Positions 29,417-38,268 of a stretch of 64,000 nucleotides of DNA are shown here, piece after piece. The stretch lies in the NCBI RefSeq assembly GCF_001705235.1, contig NZ_MCGV01000001.1:2790001-2854000 (forward strand). Direction: 5' to 3'. The position numbers were made by a program, and so were the translations under genes. The notes under the pieces are model-generated. The model did no database searches, was not told the DNA's origin, and saw nothing but the letters and a program-made list of their open reading frames with translations. The DNA comes from Clostridium pasteurianum. GTDB taxonomy: Bacteria > Bacillota > Clostridia > Clostridiales > Clostridiaceae. The number at the start of each line of letters is the position of its first letter. Within the stretch, counting starts at the first letter, position 1.

Positions 29417-30406
29417 ATGCATATACCAGACAATTATTTAAGCCCTGCAACTTGTGCTGCAATGGGAACAGTAATGCTGCCAATATGGGTAACAGTATCT
29501 AAAAAAGTAAAAGAGAGAATAGATATAAAAAAAATGCCTCTTATGGGGGTAGGTGCATCACTTTCATTTTTGACTATGATGTTTAATGTTCCTGTTCCAG
29601 GAGGTACGACAGCCCATGCTGTAGGGGGAACACTTTTAGCTATTTGGCTTGGACCAGAGGCTGCAACATTGTGTATTTCAATCACACTTTTAGTACAGGC
29701 ATTACTTTTTGGTGATGGTGGTATTTTAGCTTATGGAGCAAATTGTTTTAATATGGCATTTGTTATTCCGTTTGTGGGATATGGTATTTATAGTTTTTTT
29801 AAGGATAAATTAAAAAATGAAAAAATTGCAGCTGCTCTTGGTTCGTATGTAGGTATAAATGCAGCAGCGCTCTGTGCTTCAATTGAGCTTGGAATACAAC
29901 CACTACTTTTTAAAGATAAATTTGGGATGCCACTATACTGTCCATACCCCTTAAAAATAACAATACCTTCTATGCTTATTCCTCATCTCGCTGTTGTTGG
30001 TATTTTAGAAGTAATTATAACAATTGGGGTATTGGGATTTGTTAAAAGAGTTTCAAAAGGAACTATTTATGAAGGTAAAAAGGCAAAATTTAAAGCTATT
30101 TATGCTTTAATTGCAATTCTAATAATACTTACTCCGATTGGACTTATTGCATCGGGTTCAGCCTGGGGAGAATGGTCTCCGAGCGAAATAAAAACTGTTG
30201 TAAGTGGCGGAAAGACCCTTGGTTATGTACCGAGTGGAATGTTAAAAGGAATTAAATATAATGCTTTCATGAATGGATATTCTATAAAGGGAATTTCTGA
30301 CATAGTAGGATATATTTTGTCAGCAGTACTGGGAGTATCACTAATCATAATAATATTTAGATTGATTAGCAGTACAAAAAAAGGTGAAAATAATGCAAAA
30401 GGTTAA
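29417..30406 (+). CDS. nikMN: ECF-type nickel transporter substrate-binding component (NikM/CbiM fused to NikN-like tail)
   Basis: Membrane component that binds and moves nickel. Starts MHIPDNYLSP, with Met1-His2 as the metal-binding N-terminus of CbiM/NikM proteins, so ATG 29417 after AAGGAGG is required. About seven hydrophobic segments follow; the C-terminal ~100 residues carry the NikN/PDGLE-like extension (GSAWGEW region and a last membrane helix). Nickel rather than cobalt is inferred from the lar neighbours. It overlaps the next gene by 14 bp. Confidence 0.85.
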   Translation: MHIPDNYLSPATCAAMGTVMLPIWVTVSKKVKERIDIKKMPLMGVGASLSFLTMMFNVPVPGGTTAHAVGGTLLAIWLGPEAATLCISITLLVQALLFGDGGILAYGANCFNMAFVIPFVGYGIYSFFKDKLKNEKIAAALGSYVGINAAALCASIELGIQPLLFKDKFGMPLYCPYPLKITIPSMLIPHLAVVGILEVIITIGVLGFVKRVSKGTIYEGKKAKFKAIYALIAILIILTPIGLIASGSAWGEWSPSEIKTVVSGGKTLGYVPSGMLKGIKYNAFMNGYSIKGISDIVGYILSAVLGVSLIIIIFRLISSTKKGENNAKG

Positions 30407-31196
30407 GATGCCAGAATGGCTTTTAGTAGAAGATGATTACAGGCCGCAGAAGGGTAGAGAGAGATTCTTAGAAAAAAATATAATAACAATGCTCTGCATT
30501 ATACTTAAATTTTGCAGAAAAGATAAAGAAAAATCTGCCATAATAAATGAATTAACTAAACTTATATCTGCATTTGTTTTGATTGTATTTGTATCTTTAT
30601 CAAAATCATTTGCATTTATTTTAATATGTATTGTACTCGTAACGGTTCTAATAAACCTTCTTTCGACAAATCAAATGCGCCGTGTTTTAAAAAATGATTT
30701 AGGAATTGGAATTTTTACAGCAATAATGCTGTTGCCAGCTCTTTTTTTAGGATATGGAAATAATATTTTGATGATTTTCCTTAAGGTTTTGTTTTCAGTT
30801 TCTATAGCTAATATGTTTGCAGTTGCAAGTGACTTAGATGAGCTTGTAGGAACTTTTAAAATATTTCATGTGCCTGACATTTTTATTTTTATTTTTGATA
30901 TTATGATAAAATATATAATTCTTTTAGGAAACTTATGCTTGAGTATGCTTTATGCAATTAGACTTAGATCTATAGGAAAAAGTAGAAATAAAAATGAAGT
31001 TGCAGGTGGAATTCTTGGTACTGTATTTATAAAGTCAAAAGAGAGCTCCGAAGAGATGTATAGTGCCATGAAGTGTAGAGGATTTTCCGGAGTATATAAA
31101 ACTAAATCAAAAATTGATTTCGAGATTATGGATTATATATGTTTTATACTTGATATATTATTTATACTTACATACTTTTATTTTGATAGGTTGTGA
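30393..31196 (+). CDS. nikQ: ECF transporter transmembrane component (CbiQ/NikQ)
   Basis: T-component coupling the ATPase to NikMN. It has 267 aa, several hydrophobic segments and the family coupling helices with Arg-containing motifs (RLRSIGKS and MKCRGFSG). ATG 30393 is correctly spaced from AAAGGTG, whose GTG at 30384 is less likely as a start. It starts within the nikMN coding end, so the two are translationally coupled. Cobalt transport homologues are very similar; the metal is inferred from context. Confidence 0.85.
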   Translation: MQKVKMPEWLLVEDDYRPQKGRERFLEKNIITMLCIILKFCRKDKEKSAIINELTKLISAFVLIVFVSLSKSFAFILICIVLVTVLINLLSTNQMRRVLKNDLGIGIFTAIMLLPALFLGYGNNILMIFLKVLFSVSIANMFAVASDLDELVGTFKIFHVPDIFIFIFDIMIKYIILLGNLCLSMLYAIRLRSIGKSRNKNEVAGGILGTVFIKSKESSEEMYSAMKCRGFSGVYKTKSKIDFEIMDYICFILDILFILTYFYFDRL

Positions 31197-31200
31197 TTAG

Positions 31201-31929
31201 ATGATCGATATTAAAAATGCAGCATATTATTATGATAAAGATGAAATTGCAGTTAAAGATATAAATTTACATATTGATAAAGGGGAAGCCGTTGCTCTAA
31301 TTGGAGTTAATGGAAGTGGGAAATCTACCATAATGAAAATTATAAACGGATTGATTTTCCCTCAAAAAGGTCAATATTTTTTCGAAGGCAATGAAATAAC
31401 AGAAAAAAAACTTAGAGATGAAGCTTTTGCGAAGATGTTTCACAAAAAAATAGGCTTTGTTTTTCAAAATTCTGATGTCCAGCTTTTTTGTTCTAATGTA
31501 TATGATGAAATTGCGTTTGGACCGAGGCAGATGGGGATAAATGAAACTGAAGTTAAGCATAGAGTAATGGATACATTAAAATTTTTAAATATAGAGAACT
31601 TAAAAGATAGACAACCATATCATTTAAGCGGAGGAGAGAAAAAAAGAGTAGCAATTGCAGCCACGGCTATTCTAAATCCTGAAGTTTATGTATTAGATGA
31701 ACCTATGAGCGGACTTGACCCTAAAACTAAGAGATTCCTGAGAGAATTTATAATTAGCTTAAATAACGCAGGCAAGACTATATTGTGCTCGGTTCATGAT
31801 TTTGAATATGTAAAAGATGTTTTTAAAAGGGCCATAGTTTTTTCAGAAGATCACACGATTATTAGAGATGGCTCATATGATGAAATTATTAATGATACAA
31901 ATTTTTTATATAAAAATAACATTATTTAA
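31201..31929 (+). CDS. nikO: ECF transporter ATPase component (CbiO/NikO)
   Basis: ABC ATPase powering nickel uptake, 242 aa. Walker A GVNGSGKST near 38, Q-loop VFQNSDVQLF near 90, signature LSGGEKKRVAIA near 143, and Walker B VYVLDEPMSGLD near 163 are all present. The start is 4 bp after nikQ. Uptake probably serves LarC-dependent cofactor assembly, since larC and larB follow on the same strand. Confidence 0.9.
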   Translation: MIDIKNAAYYYDKDEIAVKDINLHIDKGEAVALIGVNGSGKSTIMKIINGLIFPQKGQYFFEGNEITEKKLRDEAFAKMFHKKIGFVFQNSDVQLFCSNVYDEIAFGPRQMGINETEVKHRVMDTLKFLNIENLKDRQPYHLSGGEKKRVAIAATAILNPEVYVLDEPMSGLDPKTKRFLREFIISLNNAGKTILCSVHDFEYVKDVFKRAIVFSEDHTIIRDGSYDEIINDTNFLYKNNII

Positions 31930-31953
31930 GATAAGAAAAGAGATGTACTGTGG

Positions 31954-33162
31954 ATGAAAATTTTATACTATAATTGTTTTTCGGGAATAAGTGGAGATAT
32001 GAATCTAGCGGCTATGATAGATCTAGGTGTTGATAAAGATTATATTTTAAGAGAATTAAGTAAATTAGGGATTCATGGTTATGGTATTAAGGTAAAAAAG
32101 GATCAAAAAAATGGTATAACCGGTACACGGGTTGATGTTATTTTAGATGAACCTGTATGTGAGCAACATAACCATCGCAACCATCATCACAGAACAATGA
32201 AGGATGTAGAGAAAATAATAAATTCAAGTAGCCTAAATCATAATGTAAAAAAAATAAGTCTGGATATTTTTTATGAAGTTGCAAGGGCGGAGGCAAAAGT
32301 TCACGGTAAGTCTATGGATGAAGTTCAATTCCATGAGGTTGGGGCTGTTGATTCTATTGTTGATATAGTTGGGGCAGCAATATGTTTTGATTATTTAAAA
32401 GTAGATAAGATAATGTGCTCTACAATTGAGCTTGGTGGAGGATTTGCTAAATGTGCTCATGGAATTATTCCAATACCTGCTCCTGCTACAAGTGAAATAT
32501 TAAAAGATGTTAAAGTTAGTTTAGGGAGAGTTAATATTGAAACTACAACACCTACAGGAGCGGCAATATTAAAATCTCAAGTTTCAGAGTATACTGATAA
32601 AGTAAGTTTCAAGGTAAATAAAGTTTCTTACGGAATAGGACATGCAGATATAGATATACCGAATGTTTTGAGAGTGATGATAGGTGAAGTGAGTGATGAA
32701 AATACCCAAAGCGAAATGGAAAATGTTGAAGAAACGGTTTTAGAGAGCAATATAGATGATATGAATCCTGAAATTTATGAATATGTAATGGATAAATTAT
32801 TTGAAGCTGGAGCAAAGGATGTATACATAACTCCAATAATAATGAAAAAAGGGAGACCGGGAAATAAATTAAGTGTATTGTGCAGTAAAGGCAATATCCA
32901 AAAGATAAAATATATTATTTTTAAGGAAACTACAAGTCTTGGATGCAGAAGCTATACAGTCACTAAAACCATGCTTAAAAGGGAGTTTAGAAAAATAAAT
33001 ACGACTTTAGGACAGGTTGCTGTAAAAAGTGCTTATCTTAATGGAAAAATAATAAAATCAAAACCTGAATATGATGATTGCAAAGGATTGGCTAAAAAAA
33101 ATAATGTGAGTATAAAAGAAGTATATGATGCTGTAAAAGAAACACTGAAAGGTGATAGATAA
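31954..33162 (+). CDS. larC: Nickel insertion protein LarC, single uninterrupted frame
   Basis: CTP-dependent cyclometallase that inserts nickel into the pincer nucleotide. Begins MKILYYNCFSGISGDMNLAAM, typical of LarC. A His-rich metal-binding stretch (HNHRNHHHR) lies near residue 71. The C-terminal LarC2 part contains ESNIDDMNPEIYEYVMDKLF near 268. At 402 aa the whole protein is in one frame, unlike Lactobacillus plantarum, where LarC needs programmed frameshifting. It follows nikO by 24 bp. Confidence 0.92.
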   Translation: MKILYYNCFSGISGDMNLAAMIDLGVDKDYILRELSKLGIHGYGIKVKKDQKNGITGTRVDVILDEPVCEQHNHRNHHHRTMKDVEKIINSSSLNHNVKKISLDIFYEVARAEAKVHGKSMDEVQFHEVGAVDSIVDIVGAAICFDYLKVDKIMCSTIELGGGFAKCAHGIIPIPAPATSEILKDVKVSLGRVNIETTTPTGAAILKSQVSEYTDKVSFKVNKVSYGIGHADIDIPNVLRVMIGEVSDENTQSEMENVEETVLESNIDDMNPEIYEYVMDKLFEAGAKDVYITPIIMKKGRPGNKLSVLCSKGNIQKIKYIIFKETTSLGCRSYTVTKTMLKREFRKINTTLGQVAVKSAYLNGKIIKSKPEYDDCKGLAKKNNVSIKEVYDAVKETLKGDR

Positions 33163-33195
33163 GATAGGAGTTATTGTTAATGGAGGAATGTACAC

Positions 33196-33942
33196 ATGGG
33201 TGAAGATGAAATTATAAGTATGGTTAAAGGTATAAAACAAGGTAATATAAGTACTGAAGAAGCTGTTAGTAAAATAAAGGAACTCTCATATAAAGATCTT
33301 GGATATGCTGCTATTGATAACAGTAGAGAAAATAGAACTGGATATGCTGAAGTTATATATTGTGCAGGAAAGACAATAGAGCAGGTTAAGGGCATTGTTC
33401 AGTATATGATGAAAGGTAATAGCAATATACTTGCAACGAGGGCATCAAAGGAAATGTATGAAGAGGTCAAGAAAATTTGCAAGGATGCTGAATACAATGA
33501 ACTTGCTAGGGTTATTAGTGTCAAGAGAAATAAAGAAGATATAAGTGACAGCTATATAGCAGTAGTTACTGCGGGAACTTCTGATTTGCCAGTAGCTGAA
33601 GAAGCAGCTGAAACGGCTGAGGTGTATGGAAATAGAGTAGAGAGGGTTGTAGATGTTGGAGTTGCGGGAATACATAGACTTTTTAACAAGATAGATGTTA
33701 TTAGGAAGGCTAAAGTTGTTATTGTGATAGCAGGCATGGAAGGAGCCCTAGCAAGTGTAGTAGGTGGACTTGTTGATAAACCTGTTATTGCCGTTCCGAC
33801 AAGTGTAGGATATGGAGCTAATTTTGGAGGACTTTCAGCACTTCTTTCAATGCTCAATAGTTGTGCCAGTGGAGTAAGTGTAGTTAATATAGATAATGGT
33901 TTTGGAGCAGGCTATCTTGCAAGTATGATAAACAAACTATAA
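33196..33942 (+). CDS. larB: Pyridinium-3,5-biscarboxylic acid mononucleotide synthase LarB
   Basis: First step of nickel-pincer cofactor synthesis: carboxylates and hydrolyses nicotinic acid adenine dinucleotide. The C-terminal part resembles PurE (VVTAGTSDLPVAEEAAETAE and GMEGALASVVGGLVDKPVIAVPTSVGYG). Length 248 aa. ATG 33196 follows TGGAGGAA. It completes the LarB-LarC-LarE set. A palindromic element begins 2 bp after its stop. Confidence 0.93.
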   Translation: MGEDEIISMVKGIKQGNISTEEAVSKIKELSYKDLGYAAIDNSRENRTGYAEVIYCAGKTIEQVKGIVQYMMKGNSNILATRASKEMYEEVKKICKDAEYNELARVISVKRNKEDISDSYIAVVTAGTSDLPVAEEAAETAEVYGNRVERVVDVGVAGIHRLFNKIDVIRKAKVVIVIAGMEGALASVVGGLVDKPVIAVPTSVGYGANFGGLSALLSMLNSCASGVSVVNIDNGFGAGYLASMINKL

Positions 33943-33944
33943 TT

Positions 33945-34042
33945 TGTGAAATAATAATATTGCAGAACATTAAATAAACATCATAAATCTAAGAAGTTAA
34001 TTGATATTTATTTAAATCGTTCTGCAATATTATTATTTCACA
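33945..34042. repeat. MITE-like inverted repeat, short copy
   Basis: 98 bp with perfect 24-bp terminal inverted repeats (33945-33968 and 34019-34042), starting TGTGAAATAATAATATTGCA. Inner sequence continues pairing through ATTAAATAAA. It shares the GAACATTAAATAAA core and mirrored TTTATTTAAAT-YGTTC with the element at 57968-58294. No coding capacity. It may also end larB transcription. Confidence 0.85.
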
Positions 34043-34148
34043 TGATTCATGAGTTTAAGAAAAAAATTCCTCCGTACCTACAGAATTTTCAAATGCTAAT
34101 ATATTATTATAGAACTTTTTTAATGTTCCAAATCATTGTTACTTCGTT

Positions 34149-35426
34149 TTATTTAAATGTTAGGAATAGTAAGGCTGCATTCATAACTATTATCACTGTT
34201 GAAATTACAAAACCAAGAAATTTGGTAAAGGGTTTGTTGACAAAAGCACCCATTAAATCTTTTCTATTGGTTACTGTAAGCAGCGATATGACAGCAACAG
34301 GAAGTACAAAACTTAAGCATACTTGACTCATTAAAAGTGCTTTTGTTGTATTTATTCCTGCAATGATAATAAGTATTCCTGGAGCCATGGTGATTATTCT
34401 TCTAAGATTCGCAGGAATTTTTATATCCACAAAACCATCCATAATTGTTTCACCTGCCATTGTACCCACAGAAGATGACGAAAAACCAGAGGCAAGTAAA
34501 GCTATTCCAAATGCACCGCTTGATAGACCACCTAAAAGTGGTTCCAATGATTTATGTGCTCCTTCTATTGATTGTATATTTATGCCTTTACTATGAAAAA
34601 CTGCTGCGGACACTATTACCATAGCAGCATTTACAATAAAAGCAATATTCATTGCTAGGAATATATCTATTTTTTCCATGTGTAAATGTCGTTTCTTTTC
34701 CTCTATAGTCTTACCGGTATTACGTGCTTGAACAAGTTCTGAATGAAGATAAATAACATGAGGCATAACTGTAGCTCCAAGCATTCCTACCGCAATTAAA
34801 ATTGCTTCATTATTGGGGATAGATGGTATTAAGGTATGAGTGGCAACTTCTCCCCATTTAGGATTTGAAAGAAACAATTCTAAGGTATATGAAACACATA
34901 TTATAGCAATGAAAACAGTTATAATAAGCTCAACAACTCTTTGACCATATTTTTGAAGATAACTGATTATGAATGTAACTACTGCAGTTAAAGCAGCTGA
35001 ATATAATAATGGCATACCAAATAGTAAATAAAATCCAAGTACTCCTCCTAAAAACTCTGCCATTGTTGTGGCCATAGCTGCAAGAGTACATGTTATATAA
35101 AAGAACCAATTCATTTTTTTTGAAAATACTTCTCTGCATACTTGGGTTAGGTTTTTGTCCGTTGCAATACCTAATTTCGCCGACAGTATTTGAAGAAATA
35201 TAGCCATTAAATTGCTCCAGAAAATAACCCATACAAGATTATAATTAAATATTGATCCAGCACTAATATTGGTGGCAAAGTTACCAGGATCAACATATGC
35301 TACACTGATAATAAATGCTGGCCCTAAAAACTTTAATACATATTTAAATTTTTTTGAAATAGAATTTATGCTGGTGTTCATAGACTTTATGTCATGAGTA
35401 TTTGTTAATACACTTCCTTTATCCAA
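34149..35426 (-). CDS. mntH: Nramp-family divalent metal (Mn/Fe) transporter
   Basis: Proton-coupled manganese or iron importer with about 11 membrane helices over 425 aa. The metal-binding motif DPGNFATN is near residue 47 and the second site MPHVIYLHS near 220. I start at TTG 35426 because GAAGGTG is 9 bp upstream; GTG 35438 overlaps that site. It is divergent from a DtxR/MntR-type regulator gene, which fits metal-dependent repression. Confidence 0.9.
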   Translation of the reverse strand: MDKGSVLTNTHDIKSMNTSINSISKKFKYVLKFLGPAFIISVAYVDPGNFATNISAGSIFNYNLVWVIFWSNLMAIFLQILSAKLGIATDKNLTQVCREVFSKKMNWFFYITCTLAAMATTMAEFLGGVLGFYLLFGMPLLYSAALTAVVTFIISYLQKYGQRVVELIITVFIAIICVSYTLELFLSNPKWGEVATHTLIPSIPNNEAILIAVGMLGATVMPHVIYLHSELVQARNTGKTIEEKKRHLHMEKIDIFLAMNIAFIVNAAMVIVSAAVFHSKGINIQSIEGAHKSLEPLLGGLSSGAFGIALLASGFSSSSVGTMAGETIMDGFVDIKIPANLRRIITMAPGILIIIAGINTTKALLMSQVCLSFVLPVAVISLLTVTNRKDLMGAFVNKPFTKFLGFVISTVIIVMNAALLFLTFK

Positions 35427-35532
35427 TTTACAGTTCACCTTCTTTGTTAATCTATATATAATGCATTAAATTTCTAACATTGAATTATATATAGTTGGCT
35501 GTGAATTAAAAAATTATCTTAGATTAATATAT

Positions 35533-35546
35533 TTAGGTTAGACTAA
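35533..35546. promoter_or_regulatory. DtxR/MntR-type operator candidate
   Basis: TTAGGTTAGACTAA in the mntH/regulator gap resembles the left and centre of the DtxR/IdeR consensus TTAGGTTAGCCTAACC. A related TTAGATTAA lies about 15 bp to the left. Confidence 0.4.
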
Positions 35547-35666
35547 TTTTTATAGCTAATATAAAATATGAATGTCGTTATAAAAATGTTACGATATGTA
35601 ATTTTAAAATTTATTAATCATATAATTTACTAAAGGGTTATAAACCTTAAAAGAAGGTGAAAAAAT

Positions 35667-36140
35667 ATGAAAAATACCGATTTTCGTACTTTTAGTGAAT
35701 ATATGAAAAAAGAAGATAATACCTTAACAGCATCTATGGAGGATTATCTTGAAATGATATATAGGCTGTCAATAGATAAAGGTTTTACAAGGGTTCATGA
35801 ATTAGCTGAAGCGCTAAATGTGCATCCACCCTCTGCCACTAGAATGGTACAAAGATTAGGTGAGATGGGTCTTTTATTATATGAAAAGTATGGAGTAGTT
35901 ACTCTTAAAGATGAAGGAAAAAAACTAGGAAAATCTTTATTAAAACGTCATAATACTATTTCAGCTTTTTTAAAATTATTAGGTGTGGGAGAAGGAGAAA
36001 TTTTAGAAGAGGTTGAAAAAGTTGAGCATACTTTAAGTAATGAAACTATTAGGTGCTTTGAAAAATATATTTCATTTATAAATGATAATCCAGAGATACT
36101 TGATAAATTTAATAAATATAGGTACCAAAAATGTGAATAA
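35667..36140 (+). CDS. mntR: DtxR/MntR-family metal-dependent regulator
   Basis: Metal-responsive repressor, 157 aa. The N-terminal winged helix (MEDYLEMIYRLS...ALNVHPPSATRMVQRLGEMG) and the metal-binding dimerisation helices (LLKRHNTISAFLKLLGV and EVEKVEHTLSNETI) are those of MntR-type proteins; there is no SH3-like third domain. The ATG follows AGAAGGTG. Divergence from mntH makes manganese the likely co-repressor, with iron as the alternative. A strong terminator follows. Confidence 0.82.
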   Translation: MKNTDFRTFSEYMKKEDNTLTASMEDYLEMIYRLSIDKGFTRVHELAEALNVHPPSATRMVQRLGEMGLLLYEKYGVVTLKDEGKKLGKSLLKRHNTISAFLKLLGVGEGEILEEVEKVEHTLSNETIRCFEKYISFINDNPEILDKFNKYRYQKCE

Positions 36141-36148
36141 ATATATAA

Positions 36149-36190
36149 TATAAAAAGGTGAAAAATCAAATTTTTCATCTTTTTATATTT
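36149..36190 (+). terminator. Terminator after mntR
   Basis: AAAAAGGTGAAAAAT pairs with ATTTTTCATCTTTTT (one G-U) around loop CAA, ending in T-rich sequence. Confidence 0.85.
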
Positions 36191-36211
36191 GTACTAAATG
36201 GACAAAATTGT

Positions 36212-36241
36212 TTGTGAAATTTGCTTCTTGTATGGTATAAT
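36212..36241 (+). promoter_or_regulatory. Promoter of the amino acid permease
   Basis: TTGTGA at 36212-36217, an 18-bp spacer, TATAAT at 36236-36241. The ~150-nt leader contains GGTTG and CAACC segments about 60 nt apart that could pair; no known riboswitch is recognised. Confidence 0.6.
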
Positions 36242-36398
36242 GTTTTAGTACTTTATCACTTTAGCACGATAATACATACAAAGATTTGTGGTTGCTGAAT
36301 AAAGAAGATTTATTTAATGAAAATTATATAGCTACAGCAAGACAACCAGAGATTTGATTTCTTAAATAATGTGTTTAACCTAAAGAGGAGAGATTTTA

Positions 36399-37877
36399 AT
36401 GTCTATAAATCTAGAAAAAAAACAAAATGAAAAATTACAAAGAAGTTTAAAAACACGTCATATGAATATGATCGCTATAGGAGGTTCAATTGGAACAGGG
36501 TTATTTTTTACAAGTGGTAATGCAATTAGTACCGCAGGTCCAGGTGGTGCAATTGCAGCATATGCTGTTATGGGAATCCTTGTGTATTTTTTAATGACAT
36601 CGCTAGGTGAAATGGCAACAATGATACCAAACTCAGGTTCATTTGAGACTTATGCATCAAAATTTGTTGATCCAGCATTAGGCTTTGCACTGGGCTGGAA
36701 TTATTGGTTTAATTGGGCAATTACTGTTGCAGCAGAGCTAGTTGCAGGGGGACTTGTAGTTAAGTTCTGGCTTCCTAATACAAGGACGACATTTTGGAGT
36801 GTAGGATTTTTGGCTATTTTATTTGTTTTAAATATGATGTCTGCAAAAGCATATGGTGAAGGGGAATACTGGTTTGCAAGTATAAAAGTTGTAACGATTA
36901 TTGTGTTTCTTGTTGTTGGTGTACTTATGATATTTGGAATCATGGGTGGACATGGAACAGGTTTTAGTAATTGGGTGCTTAAGGATGGGAAAGGTAATTC
37001 TGCACCATTTGTTGGTGGAGGAGCAGCAATACTTATGAGTTTTTTAACAGCTGGCTTTTCTTTTGCAGGTACAGAAGTAGTTGGACTAGCTGCTGGTGAA
37101 TCCGAAAATCCTGAAAAGGATGTGCCTAAAGCTATAAATTCAGTTTTTTGGAGGATACTAATTTTTTATATTGGTGCAATTGTAGTTATTGGTTTTATTA
37201 TTCCGTTTAATGATCCTAATTTGCTCAAAAATGGTGTGTCGGAAATAGCATATAGCCCTTTTACTATTGTATTTAAGAGATCTGGTATTGCTGTTGCAGC
37301 ATCAATAATGAATGCAGTTATATTAACTTCTGTTCTTTCCTGTGGTAATTCAGGACTTTATGCAGGATCTCGTATGTTATATGCTATGGCTAGGGAAGGA
37401 AAAGCACCTAAGATGCTTGGACGTGTAAGCAAAAACGGTGTTCCTATAAATGCACTTATTTTTACATCAGTTATTGCATCAACAGCTTTTTTTGCATCCC
37501 TTATTGGTGATGGTAAGATATATTATATTCTGTACAATTTATCAGGCATAACAACCTTTATAACATGGCTTGGAATAGCAATTTGTCATTACAGGTTTAG
37601 GAAAGCTTATGTTGCTCAAGGCAAAAAAATTCAAGATTTAAAATATAAAGCATTATGGTATCCATTTGGTCCTATATTTGCAATGATACTTTGTACTGTA
37701 GTTTTATTTGGTGCTAATATATGGGTATTTCAGGCTAAGACCTTCAGTCTTTTCGATTTTATAACTAACTATGGAAGTATTCCTTTATTTTTATGTTTTT
37801 ATCTTATATATAAGAAAGTACATAATACAAAACTAGTTTCATTAATGGAATGTAATTTTGATTTAGATAAGGATTAG
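36399..37877 (+). CDS. APC-family amino acid permease (LysP/HutM-like)
   Basis: Integral membrane amino acid importer, 492 aa with about 12 hydrophobic segments. The first segment carries the AAT-family start LKTRHMNMIAIGGSIGTGLF, followed by GPGGAIAAYAVMGILVYFLM and the FAGTEVVGLAAGESENPEK motif near 230. The nearest characterised relatives are the lysine permease LysP and similar basic or aromatic amino acid carriers; histidine uptake is conceivable given the downstream cluster, but two hairpins separate them. ATG 36399 follows AGAGGAG. Confidence 0.82.
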   Translation: MSINLEKKQNEKLQRSLKTRHMNMIAIGGSIGTGLFFTSGNAISTAGPGGAIAAYAVMGILVYFLMTSLGEMATMIPNSGSFETYASKFVDPALGFALGWNYWFNWAITVAAELVAGGLVVKFWLPNTRTTFWSVGFLAILFVLNMMSAKAYGEGEYWFASIKVVTIIVFLVVGVLMIFGIMGGHGTGFSNWVLKDGKGNSAPFVGGGAAILMSFLTAGFSFAGTEVVGLAAGESENPEKDVPKAINSVFWRILIFYIGAIVVIGFIIPFNDPNLLKNGVSEIAYSPFTIVFKRSGIAVAASIMNAVILTSVLSCGNSGLYAGSRMLYAMAREGKAPKMLGRVSKNGVPINALIFTSVIASTAFFASLIGDGKIYYILYNLSGITTFITWLGIAICHYRFRKAYVAQGKKIQDLKYKALWYPFGPIFAMILCTVVLFGANIWVFQAKTFSLFDFITNYGSIPLFLCFYLIYKKVHNTKLVSLMECNFDLDKD

Positions 37878-37908
37878 GGATTACATAAATCACAAAATTT
37901 TATTGTGC

Positions 37909-37943
37909 AGTAATATTAAAAATTCAATATTACTTTATTTTTC
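37909..37943 (+). terminator. First hairpin after the permease
   Basis: AGTAATATT at 37909-37917 pairs with AATATTACT at 37926-37934, followed by TTATTTTT. Confidence 0.75.
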
Positions 37944-37957
37944 ACAATTGAATAAGA

Positions 37958-38004
37958 TAAAAAGCCTGAAACTACTTGCAAATAGGTGGTTTCAGGCTTT
38001 TCGA
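37958..38004 (+). terminator. Second terminator after the permease
   Basis: GCCTGAAACTAC pairs with GTGGTTTCAGGC (12 bp, one G-U), flanked by A-rich and T-rich tracts (AAAA and TTTT), so it can act in either direction. Confidence 0.85.
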
Positions 38005-38107
38005 TATATTTAAAAAAGTGAGTAATGTTTCTATTTATTTACCTGAGGATTTGTTCACGATGTACAAAAAAATGCGCTTTTATATACTTTAGTTGGCTAA
38101 AATAACA

Positions 38108-38141
38108 ATACTATTTTATTAAATTAATAATAAAATAGTAT
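38108..38141. promoter_or_regulatory. Palindrome upstream of the rpiR promoter
   Basis: Perfect 14-bp inverted repeat ATACTATTTTATTA/TAATAAAATAGTAT with a 6-bp centre, 27 bp upstream of the -35 box. Possible regulator binding site. Confidence 0.5.
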
Positions 38142-38167
38142 AATATGTGATAATTTAATAAAAAATG

Positions 38168-38196
38168 TTGACTTTTGTTAAACAAAGATGTATATT
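38168..38196 (+). promoter_or_regulatory. Promoter of the rpiR-hut-like cluster
   Basis: TTGACT at 38168-38173, a 17-bp spacer, TATATT at 38191-38196. Confidence 0.7.
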
Positions 38197-38268
38197 CTTA
38201 ATAAAGATATTCATAATATAAAGTTGATGAATGATATTATTATTCATTGATACGAATTATGTTAGGGG

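Noticed and set aside
34042-34326. Forward open frame over the 3' part of mntH
   Set aside because: Starts at the edge of the inverted repeat and is antisense to conserved Nramp sequence; no motif.
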